Shown: in pieces, positions 1-6,770 of the stretch
How the letters are laid out: the number at the start of each line of letters is the position of its first letter
How positions within the stretch are numbered: position 1 is the stretch's first letter
Assembly (NCBI GenBank): GCA_944390905.1
Contig: CALXRR010000005.1
Span: forward strand, 1-54,511
Direction of reading: 5' to 3'
Length of the DNA stretch: 54,511 nt
From: an uncultured Alphaproteobacteria bacterium
GTDB taxonomy: Bacteria > Pseudomonadota > Alphaproteobacteria > RF32 > CAG-239
The notes under the pieces: generated by a model
Databases searched by the model: none
Seen by the model: only the letters and a program-made list of their open reading frames with translations
What the model was told of the DNA's origin: nothing
Position numbers and translations under genes: made by a program

Positions 1-28
1 GAGATTTATATTGTGGATACATATCCAT
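1..28 (-). CDS. 5' end of a Tlde1-family effector gene running off the window
   Basis: Only the first nine codons are visible, reading MDMYPQYKS. They match the start of the effector at 5925-6770 (MDMYPKYKS) in both protein and DNA. A strong AAGGAG ribosome-binding site lies 8 bases or so upstream, and the same leader repeat precedes both starts. The rest of the gene, and so its toxic domain, is outside the window. Reading it as a second member of the same effector family is inference from the shared start and leader. Confidence 0.55.
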
Positions 29-60
29 TTTTATATCTCCTTTTAATTAAAAGAATTAAC

Positions 61-92
61 AAAAAAAAGAGCCATGAAAGTCATGGCTCTTT
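61..92 (-). terminator. Terminator-like hairpin inside effector leader A
   Basis: AGAGCCATGA and TCATGGCTCT form a perfect 10 bp stem with a 3-base loop. On the minus strand it is followed by a run of eight T. It lies between the likely promoter and the ribosome-binding site of the effector at the left edge, so it could attenuate that gene rather than end an upstream one. Copy B has the same hairpin at 6802-6832 with one mismatch. Confidence 0.6.
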
Positions 93-105
93 CGGTTAAA
101 ATAAA

Positions 106-144
106 TAATGAGAGCGGTGTGTTTGCACTTCGGCTCTCATTATA
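106..144 (-). promoter_or_regulatory. Perfect -10 hexamer overlapped by an inverted repeat
   Basis: On the minus strand a perfect TATAAT (plus 139-144) directly precedes the leader. Its 3' part belongs to a 10 bp inverted repeat, TAATGAGAGC with GCTCTCATTA, separated by 17 bases. I see no good -35 hexamer, so an activator may be needed. The inverted repeat may be an operator over the -10 or a leader hairpin. The same arrangement occurs in copy B (TATAAT at 6880-6885). Confidence 0.45.
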
Positions 145-188
145 CCCAAATTTATATCAAATCTTATGAAAAATGTCCCCTACTTTTT

Positions 189-247
189 TGTCCCGACACA
201 TGACTTTTTTGTCCCGACACATTTGTCGGGACAAATATGTCCCGACA
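189..247. promoter_or_regulatory. Four TGTCGGGACA palindromes upstream of the leader promoter
   Basis: The 10-mer TGTCGGGACA (half-sites TGTC and GACA) or its complement occurs at 189-198, 210-219, 224-233 and 238-247. Centre-to-centre spacings are 21, 14 and 14 bp. Copy B of the leader has two, at 6930-6939 and 6951-6960, again 21 bp apart. Regular spacing and palindromy upstream of a -10 box suggest binding sites for a dimeric regulator of the effector genes. The regulator is not identifiable from this window. Confidence 0.5.
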
Positions 248-535
248 GATTTTTGTTAAACATATGATTTTATGCGAAATATTTTTTACATCTCTGTTTT
301 TTTAGCTTTTTGGGGCTTAGGGGCGAGGTTATTTCGAGCCGAGTTATCCACAAGCTGTGCCAGCTTGACCCCCTAACCTAGCTGTTGAGAAATTGGGGCA
401 AAGGAGGCGCGTTGCTTAAATTGTGCCGGTGGAGGGGTGAGGATTGGGTGGAGGGGTTAACCTTATTGTGGGACAAGTAAAAAAGGAGAGGTTTTTAGAT
501 ACCTCTCTTTTCTTCTTATGCTAAAGAATTTAGTT

Positions 536-1033
536 TTATTCCAGAGAATCAAATTCGGCTTTATCATCACATTCAATTCTTGCTTGATAAAGATATTTTT
601 TAACCAAATCCCGAATCCAGAATGATGCTGTTGCAATTGCTTCTGTATTATACATAGTTCCGCCTCGTTCAGAACCATAATCACTATGTTGTACGATATC
701 ATGAGCACACGCATAATATGCCTTGACAAGTGTATCAAAATTCTTTTTTACCTTATCGTTGTACTTTTTGTAATTTTTTTCAAAAAGTTTATTGGCTACT
801 GCAATAGAGCAATCACCAACTTGGTAATAAGCCTCGTTCATATCTGCAGTAGAGGGAGCATCAGGCATTTGAACTTTACAATTAGCCAACTCTTCCTCCA
901 AACCTTGAAGAAATGCATCTTCTTCACCGGAACATTTTTCTGATTCATAAGTATAGGTTGATGTTTTTTCTTCCGCTGCAAAAGTCAGTATCGGGAATAA
1001 TAACATTGTTATTAATGATAAAACAAATTTCAT
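536..1033 (-). CDS. Secreted cysteine-containing protein, possible periplasmic immunity protein
   Basis: The predicted product is 165 residues with a clear signal peptide ending near LTFA, followed by a charged helical domain with four cysteines. I chose the ATG at 1033 because AAGGA lies 7 bases upstream; the in-frame ATG at 1039 is too close to it. The C-terminal half (GGTM, then a stretch leading to RDLVKKYL) resembles the frameshifted product at 2006-2504. Size, cysteines and layout recall LprI/DUF1311-type periplasmic proteins, some of which inhibit cell-wall enzymes, but the match is weak. Lying beside peptidoglycan-targeting effectors, it could be an immunity protein. That role is inference. 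Confidence 0.6.
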   Translation of the reverse strand: MKFVLSLITMLLFPILTFAAEEKTSTYTYESEKCSGEEDAFLQGLEEELANCKVQMPDAPSTADMNEAYYQVGDCSIAVANKLFEKNYKKYNDKVKKNFDTLVKAYYACAHDIVQHSDYGSERGGTMYNTEAIATASFWIRDLVKKYLYQARIECDDKAEFDSLE

Positions 1034-1256
1034 TTTCATATTCCTTGTGATTTTAAATCTTTGATAATTTGAGTGCTCCACATAATTGCAAAGGTAATAA
1101 ATAACAATTCCAGAATAAGATATTTGGCTATTTTCATTGGTTTAATAGTTTAATCCTTTATCGTTTAATTTTTCCACGATTTATTTAAGTAATACTCTTC
1201 AGCTTTTTACCATATTCATTAATAATTACTGGGAGCAATTATAAGTATTGAAAATG

Positions 1257-1862
1257 TTACCATAAAGAGTGTTTATCCCAAAATTCTGTTCTAGCTTTTG
1301 CTGATGCATCTATTTCTTGCTGAATTTCCGGAGGGATAACACAATTTTTATCCTCTAAGCAGTACATTTGATAACTATCATAATCTGAACCCTCAGGCGC
1401 GATACTCATCAAATATGTCATACGGCCTGCCAATATTGTGGTTATAAATATGACCATGATAAGACTCCACTTGAGCTTGGGGAAAGGCTTAAATATTTGA
1501 GGCTGCCACACCAAAATCATTGCAGCATAAGCGATTATTCTTAATATTAATAGATATAGGGCGACAGCAAAAATCAGCAGCAGAGTACTTTTAGGCAAAT
1601 AAGTCAAAACGTCTATAGCAAAAAATTCTCCAAGGGCTAAGACCATGTTAAAAACAAATATAATCGGAATTTTCCAGATTAAAGAGTATTTGGGAATATC
1701 TTGCCAATTGCCGTTGAAAACAAATTTCCAAATCAAGTAAGGAACAATAAACCCAACATAAACTGGCGGAATAATCAGTATAAAAAGGGCAAACGGCCAC
1801 GGAAATATAAGTGTTGATAACAGCAAGCCTAAAGTAATAAATGCTTTCTTTTTTGTGGTCAT
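1257..1862 (-). CDS. Polytopic membrane protein, paralogue of 2534-3034
   Basis: The product is 201 residues with about four hydrophobic segments (roughly residues 8-45, 60-85, 90-118 and 132-150) and a short C-terminal tail with two cysteines. It aligns along most of its length with the 166-residue protein at 2534-3034, sharing motifs such as WKIP, LPWxL-like and VWQP. I do not recognise a family. Each of the two paralogues sits next to a secreted protein of another paralogous pair, so the two genes probably travel as a unit. Immunity or accessory function in the island is possible but unproven. Confidence 0.6.
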   Translation of the reverse strand: MTTKKKAFITLGLLLSTLIFPWPFALFILIIPPVYVGFIVPYLIWKFVFNGNWQDIPKYSLIWKIPIIFVFNMVLALGEFFAIDVLTYLPKSTLLLIFAVALYLLILRIIAYAAMILVWQPQIFKPFPKLKWSLIMVIFITTILAGRMTYLMSIAPEGSDYDSYQMYCLEDKNCVIPPEIQQEIDASAKARTEFWDKHSLW

Positions 1863-2005
1863 AAATTTCAGCCCATAGTTAATTTTTTATTAGTATACAG
1901 GTCGGGTTGGCTACTGTCAAGTGTGTCCTGATGAGGCGGAGGGGTTAACCTTGTTTTCAACTTTTGAGATTATGATTATTATAATTTAATCCAGAGAGGT
2001 TGGAT

Positions 2006-2504
2006 ATGAGAAAAGTTGTTTTGCTGTTTTTGGGGATGTTATGTTTAAGCTCAAATACTTTTGCACAAGGAACAGAGTATAAAAGTTCTGATAAACCTGA
2101 TATTACTCATATGGATATTCCAGAATTACGGGCTTACGCTGAAAAAAAAAGCTCAAGAAATTGATGATTATTGCACAAAAAAATGTATGAATGACAAGGA
2201 TCAAGAAACTACTGCCGGAATGGCTAAAAATGCCTACGCCATGAATGAATGTATGTTTGATGCAGTTAAAGCCGAAATTATCAAAGGTTTTAATGAAGAG
2301 CAACAGCAACAAATGCTTGAGGCTGTAAAGCAATTACGGACTTACACTTATAAATTCAGTGAAATTTATTTTAATGCAAACAAATATTGTTACGGACGTT
2401 GTGGAACTATGGCATCATTATTCCCTATTGCTGATGAGGGAATAATGATGCGTGATTTGTTAGCCAAATTGCTTTTCTTAAATTGGCATAAAGGAGGGTA
2501 CTAG
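2006..2504 (+). pseudogene. Secreted Cys-rich protein gene interrupted by a frameshift in an A9 tract
   Basis: An ATG at 2006 with AGAGG upstream begins a signal peptide (MRKVVLLFLGMLCLSSNTFA). The frame hits a stop just after nine consecutive A at 2142-2150. Removing one A joins it to the open frame that runs to 2504, giving about 165 residues related to the secreted protein at 536-1033, including the RCGTM and MRDLLAKLLF region. The gene is either broken, phase-variable by slippage at the homopolymer, or affected by a sequencing error. The downstream frame has at least four cysteines, as expected for an exported protein. Confidence 0.65.
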
Positions 2505-2533
2505 TTTGAACTTTAATCTTCATAGCTTCCATG

Positions 2534-3034
2534 TTAATTTTGCAAAAATTTTAGCAACTGCCAATAACGGTCTATATCAGATATGAACGCATAACAAGCA
2601 AGTATTGTTGAAATAAATACTGAACAGATAATGAAGTTTTGGATTTTAGGTAGATTGTTAAATAATGCAGGTTGCCATACCCATAACATTTCTAAATATA
2701 TAATAACCCTTAAAATGAAAATCATAAAAATGACCGATAAAATACGAATCATTAAATTTGCGGGCAAGTATGGTAAAATATAAAATGTTGATAATTCTCC
2801 GATGTTCAGAATTAAAAATAACAAAATAACAGCAGGTATTTTCCACAAAAGAGAATAAACTGAAATATCTTTAATCGTACCGTTAAAAACATTTTTCCAA
2901 AGAAAAAATGGCACAATAACTCCGGTGTAAAGCATTGGGAATATTAAAAAATAATAAATAAGAGACCAAGGAAAAACAAGGGTGGATAAAACTAAGCCTA
3001 AGGCAATATACACTTTTTTTCGGTTAATGGACAT
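2534..3034 (-). CDS. Polytopic membrane protein, paralogue of 1257-1862
   Basis: The product is 166 residues with four hydrophobic segments and no recognised domain. It shares ALGL..STL.FPW, NVFNG, WKIP and WVWQPA-type stretches with the protein at 1257-1862 but lacks that protein's Cys-containing tail. The ATG at 3034 fits best because AAGGA lies 8 bases upstream; the ATG at 3040 is only 2 bases from it. A tiny upstream gene (3047-3169) ends at the ribosome-binding site, which suggests coupling. Confidence 0.6.
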   Translation of the reverse strand: MSINRKKVYIALGLVLSTLVFPWSLIYYFLIFPMLYTGVIVPFFLWKNVFNGTIKDISVYSLLWKIPAVILLFLILNIGELSTFYILPYLPANLMIRILSVIFMIFILRVIIYLEMLWVWQPALFNNLPKIQNFIICSVFISTILACYAFISDIDRYWQLLKFLQN

Positions 3035-3046
3035 CAACATTTCCTT

Positions 3047-3169
3047 TTACCATTTTGGGTCTAAAAAAATTATATAAAATACCCAACAAATAGCAGCAAA
3101 TACAGCATAGCATAAAAAGATGCTGCTTATAATAAGGCGAGATAATATTTTTTTTGCTTTTGAAATCAT
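3047..3169 (-). CDS. Small membrane protein, 40 residues
   Basis: This short frame encodes 40 residues with one strong hydrophobic segment (about residues 10-36) after a basic N-terminus. Its stop codon TAA is the start of the TAAAAGGA that serves the next gene at 3034, so the two are probably co-transcribed. The ribosome-binding site of this frame itself is poor. It may be a real single-pass peptide or a leader. I do not recognise it. Confidence 0.35.
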   Translation of the reverse strand: MISKAKKILSRLIISSIFLCYAVFAAICWVFYIIFLDPKW

Positions 3170-3256
3170 TATTATATGACAACTCTCAATTTAAACTTAT
3201 AATGACATAGTAATACGCAGCCAATAATAATTTCAATAAAAATTTTCTGAAACCAG

Positions 3257-3622
3257 TTAATTTGATTTATTTTTTGAATAATTATTTTGTGCTTGTTCAA
3301 GTGCCTTATAATCTGCTGAACGTGAATTTTTGGCCGCTAAAACTATATTATCAAACTCCTTTTTAATCCGATAAACACTATCCAGACTTCCGGCTTTTTG
3401 CGTGGTTTTATCAAGACCTTGCGAAATTGCTTGTTTCATCCCCGCTGCGGCATCTCCCGACAACCCCTTATATACTTCCGATACATTCGGCAAACTAGAG
3501 TTGACAAATAAGCTGTAATTATTTATTATTTTATTACGAGCAGTGTTAGGAATGGGAGTTTGCCCCGCTTGACCTAACCCTCGGGCCCCTTCAGCAACTT
3601 GGAGGTTAGCCCTTTCATTCAA
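3257..3622 (-). CDS. Island protein of unknown function, possible toxin remnant
   Basis: The frame of 121 residues starts at a TTG that overlaps the stop of 3619-3930 as TTGA, the same junction seen between 5456-5827 and 4413-5459. It has no signal peptide or membrane segment. The sequence is Ala-, Asn- and Gln-rich (GARGLGQAGQTPIPNTARN near the start, KALEQAQNNY near the end), similar in style to the pre-toxin region of the effector at 4413-5459. It may be a displaced pre-toxin fragment, or a small protein translated by coupling. Confidence 0.4.
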   Translation of the reverse strand: MNERANLQVAEGARGLGQAGQTPIPNTARNKIINNYSLFVNSSLPNVSEVYKGLSGDAAAGMKQAISQGLDKTTQKAGSLDSVYRIKKEFDNIVLAAKNSRSADYKALEQAQNNYSKNKSN

Positions 3623-3930
3623 AATTTTTCAAATTCTCTTTTCCCTGACTTATTTTCTCTAGCTATTTTGGTTACCAATTTTCCAGTATCAGAATCTGTA
3701 ACAATTATATCATAAACGTTCTTATCACTATCTGGATTATAGTAACGTTTCAATTGATAAATTCGATTAAAACCATTATGACTACCCGCAACAATACGTT
3801 GAGGATTATTATATGTCGATGGTAAAGTTTCAATATACTGTACCCTCTGAGTATCTTTCAATAAATGAGGATAATCAAAGTTTCCCACCTCATTCTCTCT
3901 AAATTTAAAATCTGTATTTGTTTTTTCCAT
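3619..3930 (-). CDS. Orphan toxin-domain-like protein, 103 residues
   Basis: The frame encodes a compact domain with no signal or membrane segment. Its second half (RIYQLKRYY, then YDIIVTD, GKLVTKI) looks like the beta-sheet end of nuclease toxins of the Barnase/EndoU/ColicinE5/RelE-like group, but I cannot confirm catalytic residues. There is no ribosome-binding site before the ATG, and about 480 bp of non-coding sequence lies upstream. An orphan C-terminal toxin cassette left by recombination is a plausible reading. It could also be an antitoxin. Confidence 0.4.
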   Translation of the reverse strand: MEKTNTDFKFRENEVGNFDYPHLLKDTQRVQYIETLPSTYNNPQRIVAGSHNGFNRIYQLKRYYNPDSDKNVYDIIVTDSDTGKLVTKIARENKSGKREFEKF

Positions 3931-4115
3931 ATACTGATTATATAATTTTAAAATGTCATTTTTATAATCCTGTTACTAAACAGATACAATATAATATTAA
4001 TAAATTTAAAATTTCTGAATGCATTGGAAAAACATATTGCTCAAATTACCATTGGATAGTGGAATTGATTGAATATGATAAAAACAATTTCAGACAAAGT
4101 GGTGAAATCTATGGT

Positions 4116-4152
4116 ATAGAATAGGCTGTGTGTTTTACATAACCTATTCTAT
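4116..4152 (+). terminator. 10 bp inverted repeat
   Basis: ATAGAATAGG and CCTATTCTAT pair perfectly around a 17-base loop. The TAG stop of the doubtful plus-strand frame lies in the left arm. No long T-run follows, so terminator function is uncertain. Confidence 0.35.
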
Positions 4153-4255
4153 CAATCCTAAAATATTAGCTTTTACAATTATAGATTGACTTTGTTTAAT
4201 TTATACACTAAAACTGAAACTACATATCAAAAAGATTATTTGTCAATCTGATATG

Positions 4256-4288
4256 TTTTTTATATAAGGACAAATCTTATATAAAAAA
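4256..4288. terminator. 13 bp perfect AT-rich inverted repeat, bidirectional terminator-like
   Basis: TTTTTTATATAAG and CTTATATAAAAAA form a perfect stem with a 7-base loop. A/T runs on both sides would suit termination in both directions. It sits just beyond the structured element at 4290-4382, downstream of the toxin gene at 4413-5459. Confidence 0.45.
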
Positions 4289-4289
4289 G

Positions 4290-4382
4290 AGTGGCTTTGA
4301 AGTGCAGAAATAATGCGGCGAGCTGCGAAAGATGACGTATTCATAGACCGATGATGGGGATCGCCGTCCATCCAAAGCCACT
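4290..4382 (-). ncRNA. Candidate structured RNA closed by a 10 bp stem
   Basis: AGTGGCTTTG (4290-4299) and CAAAGCCACT (4373-4382) are perfectly complementary and enclose about 73 bases. Inside, CGGCGA and TCGCCG can pair, as can GATGG and CCATC. The GC-richer interior stands out from its AT-rich surroundings. On the minus strand the closing stem is followed by TCTTTTTTA, as in an intrinsic terminator. It directly follows the toxin gene at 4413-5459. It could be a small RNA, a 3' UTR structure or a palindromic mobile element. I do not recognise a known family. Confidence 0.4.
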
Positions 4383-4412
4383 TTACCTTTTTACTGAAAA
4401 GTAAATATGTAT

Positions 4413-5459
4413 TTAATGTTTTAAGTCAGGATATTTCCTTAAAAGAGTTGAAAGATCCTTTTTCATCGTGCTCCTTATACTCACACCATCAAAAGCATTG
4501 TCTTTAGTAATTGCACTCATATTGGGATATTTTTCTCCGGTTTTAATCATAACTTGATTGCGAGATACATTTCCGGGAAACACCTGACTATCTTTACTAA
4601 ATACACTTTGTTTAACTGAATGAGCAACATCTTTGGGATAAGAGCCTCCTTCATGAATGCGTCTATTCCAAATATGTTGAATATCATTCTTAAGAAGTTT
4701 GACCTGTTCTGAAGGAATGGTAGGTTCTCCCAGCCCTTGTCTAATGTTATTAATTTCATTCAGTTTGTTTCTATCAATACGCCCCATATAAATATCTTCG
4801 AAGTTATTGCCTCGTTGAAGCTGATTTTCAAGATTTCGGGTTCCTTTATAGATATTATATGCATTGTAGGCTTGTCTTGTAGCAGAAGGAATATTAGCCA
4901 TTCCATAAAGACCTATTCCATTTCCAGCAAGTTCCGTTGCCTGATTTGCCAGAGCAAAAGCTTGTCCCACACCGGCATTATCCGCTGCCTGTTGCAAATC
5001 TTGACGTCTTTCTTTAGCCCCTAATCCATACTTATTATCAAGCCAATCATAACCACCAAATGTTATTCCATTTGCTAAGGTTTCCAAGCCGGAAACAATT
5101 CCTTCTCCAAAACCTTTTACTCCTTCCCAAAGGATTTCTCCTGTAGAATAACGTCTGGGATTAGGATTGGTATAAATGGGTTTGGGTTGAGGCAATTGGT
5201 TGTTGGCATAATTGCCCACATCACTCGCCGTATTAGGATTAGTGTTTTGGGCGAGGTGGTATGGTTGAGAATAGGTGTTGAATGAATTTTGCTGCGGATA
5301 AAGGGCAGCATTGGCATTCAAAGTCAAACTTTGCATATTGTTTGGACTAAAAAGCGAACTGTGGTTTAAATCTGAATTGAAAGTGCTGTTACTATTCCCT
5401 AAAGGATTATTCTGATATTGTTGCAACCGGTCTGTTAAATCATATCTTAAGACAATCAA
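4413..5459 (-). CDS. Putative polymorphic toxin with N/Q-rich N-terminus
   Basis: The 348-residue product has no signal peptide. Residues 1-100 are Asn/Gln/Pro-rich, similar in style to the N-terminus of the neighbouring Tlde1-type effector (both contain LGNSN). Residues 105-200 form a pre-toxin-like region with alternating Gly and Ala (GEGIVSGLETLANGITFGG). The last 110 residues form a distinct domain with HIWNRRIHEGG and a final basic stretch, which could be an RNase of the Barnase/EndoU/ColicinE5/RelE-like group. That assignment is weak. The start is a TTG overlapping the previous stop as TTGA, with no in-frame ATG nearby, so translation is probably coupled to the membrane protein upstream. 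The immunity gene, if any, would be expected downstream. Confidence 0.55.
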   Translation of the reverse strand: MIVLRYDLTDRLQQYQNNPLGNSNSTFNSDLNHSSLFSPNNMQSLTLNANAALYPQQNSFNTYSQPYHLAQNTNPNTASDVGNYANNQLPQPKPIYTNPNPRRYSTGEILWEGVKGFGEGIVSGLETLANGITFGGYDWLDNKYGLGAKERRQDLQQAADNAGVGQAFALANQATELAGNGIGLYGMANIPSATRQAYNAYNIYKGTRNLENQLQRGNNFEDIYMGRIDRNKLNEINNIRQGLGEPTIPSEQVKLLKNDIQHIWNRRIHEGGSYPKDVAHSVKQSVFSKDSQVFPGNVSRNQVMIKTGEKYPNMSAITKDNAFDGVSIRSTMKKDLSTLLRKYPDLKH

Positions 5460-5827
5460 TTGCTTATGTATGCTACATAAAAATCAGTATATGAAAAATA
5501 AAAAAAGTACAGCGTAAATATGGATAGATAGAGTAAATAGATTAAATAATAAGCTAAAACTTGTTTAAAACGCCATTTCTCTGGAGAAACAAAATTGATG
5601 ACTAGTTTGCAAATAACTATAAAAAAACAAATGGCCGACAATAGATAAAATAAAAAATTCCAAGATGTATTTATAGGTTCCCCTTTTAATCTGGGCAGCA
5701 TTTCAGGATTTGAATATCCTATATAAGAGCATTTAATTTGACCATATAAGGTGATTAAGTATAAAAATACTATAAAAGTATAAAATACACCTAAGATTAT
5801 TTTACTGCTATATTTTTTTAAAAACAT
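5456..5827 (-). CDS. Small membrane protein, candidate immunity to the Tlde1-type effector
   Basis: The product is 123 residues with three hydrophobic segments (about residues 9-29, 57-80 and 90-118). It is preceded by AGAGG about 9 bases upstream of the ATG. It lies directly after the Tlde1-type effector and before the second toxin, whose TTG start overlaps its stop. Position between an effector and another toxin, and location in the inner membrane, fit an immunity protein against a periplasm-acting enzyme. No family is recognised, so the role is inferred from context only. Confidence 0.5.
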   Translation of the reverse strand: MFLKKYSSKIILGVFYTFIVFLYLITLYGQIKCSYIGYSNPEMLPRLKGEPINTSWNFLFYLLSAICFFIVICKLVINFVSPEKWRFKQVLAYYLIYLLYLSIFTLYFFYFSYTDFYVAYISN

Positions 5828-5882
5828 ATAACATACCTCTAATAAACAAAGTATATATAAAGTACAAATAGATTCGTAAATT

Positions 5883-5912
5883 GTAAAGCCTATATTTTCA
5901 TACAGGCTTTAC
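5883..5912 (-). terminator. Terminator after the Tlde1-type effector
   Basis: GTAAAGCC and GGCTTTAC form the base of a hairpin just past the effector stop, with partial pairing above. The T-run is short, so readthrough into the membrane protein gene is possible. Confidence 0.55.
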
Positions 5913-5924
5913 TTCTATAAACAA

Positions 5925-6770
5925 TTACCAACAATTTTTATCGTATTTAACATTAAGTCTCATATCATTACCATGATTTTGAAACATTCTCTTAAAATCA
6001 TCCATATTGGATGCAAGATCAATACATCCTGCAGAACCATAATTCCAACCACCATGTATTGATAAATCAGTCCTTCCTAGTGCATTTGTTTCTTGAGCAG
6101 GCTCAAGCCATACTCTAGAATTACCCCAAGAGGCTTGAACTCCAGGCCAAGGACCTGCAGGGGCTCCAAATAATTTAGTAATGCTACCAATATAACTTTT
6201 AGCTTTATCTTTTAATGATAAATCGTCAAAATTTTGAAGATTGGATTGTTTGACAATCCACTGTCCTTCAGGTATAGGGCCTTTATTTGAAACATTTGTA
6301 AATTCTTTACATTGATAATCAGGCTGCCCCGACATTGCTTTCCAAGAATTAGTTACCTTATTATTTTGATGCCAACGTAATTCCTTACCATTAAAATCAA
6401 GATATGCATTATTATTTTGTGCTAAGGATGTGTTGTCTACACCCCATTGAGTATTGTTACTATTCCCCAAAGAATTGCTTTGAGTTTGGTTCTGCATATT
6501 CTCAATATTATTATGAATCTTTGAGGTGCCAAAGCCATAGTTATTGTCCGGTGATGAGCCCCAAAAGTTTGTCCCTGGTTGCGGATAATTTTTTGTTATC
6601 CCTTGATTGTTGTAATTTTGAATGAGTTGGTTTTCTTTATTTTGTCTTGCAAATTGATATTCCAACTCATCGCGGGTAGAAAAGCCACTGTGGTCAACAC
6701 CATAAGCGTCTATTTTATTATCTCCGTTGGCATAGCCTAACGGAGATTTATATTTTGGATACATATCCAT
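5925..6770 (-). CDS. Tlde1/DUF2778-type L,D-transpeptidase-like effector
   Basis: The product is 281 residues. Residues 1-120 are low-complexity, rich in Asn and Gln, with no Sec signal. From about residue 122 comes a DUF2778/Tlde1-like domain: YLDFNGKELRWHQ, a KGPIPEGQW turn, then SIHGG (about 237-241) and GCI (about 247-249), giving the His-Gly...Ser-x-Gly-Cys catalytic pattern of L,D-transpeptidases. Known Tlde1 proteins are type VI secretion effectors that attack peptidoglycan precursors in the target periplasm. I chose the ATG at 6770 because AGGAG lies 8 bases upstream and because the same start is conserved at the left window edge. No secretion machinery genes are in view, so the delivery route is unknown. 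Confidence 0.8.
   Translation of the reverse strand: MDMYPKYKSPLGYANGDNKIDAYGVDHSGFSTRDELEYQFARQNKENQLIQNYNNQGITKNYPQPGTNFWGSSPDNNYGFGTSKIHNNIENMQNQTQSNSLGNSNNTQWGVDNTSLAQNNNAYLDFNGKELRWHQNNKVTNSWKAMSGQPDYQCKEFTNVSNKGPIPEGQWIVKQSNLQNFDDLSLKDKAKSYIGSITKLFGAPAGPWPGVQASWGNSRVWLEPAQETNALGRTDLSIHGGWNYGSAGCIDLASNMDDFKRMFQNHGNDMRLNVKYDKNCW

Larger units (their letters stand above)
1..352 (-). repeat. Effector leader repeat, copy A
   Basis: This stretch is a direct repeat of 6741-7065. The shared part runs from the effector start codons through a terminator-like hairpin, a second inverted repeat, TGTCCCGACA palindromes, an ATTTTATGCGAAAT motif and a GGGGCGAGGTTATTTCG block to a TTATNCACA 9-mer. Copy A has an insertion of about 28 bp carrying two extra palindromes. 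After the 9-mer the two copies diverge abruptly. The two copies bound about 6.4 kb of effector-related genes, so the unit acts as the upstream region of an effector cassette and could also be a recombination site. The first is seen directly; the second is inference. Confidence 0.8.
3931..4412. other. Intergenic stretch with hairpins inside the effector island
   Basis: No convincing gene lies here. A 68-codon plus-strand frame (3918-4124) has no ribosome-binding site and overlaps the divergent start at 3930. The stretch holds a 10 bp inverted repeat (4116-4125 with 4143-4152), a 13 bp AT-rich one (4256-4288) and a larger closed structure (4290-4382). It may be the scar of deleted toxin or immunity genes. 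Confidence 0.5.

Noticed and set aside
3918..4124. 68-codon plus-strand frame
   Set aside because: No ribosome-binding site, overlap with the divergent start at 3930 and AT-rich composition; kept only as a doubtful frame.
4290..4382. Hammerhead-like words (CGATGATG and GCGAAAG) in the closed structure
   Set aside because: The strict CUGANGA core is not present (C in place of U) and the stems do not fit any of the three hammerhead topologies.
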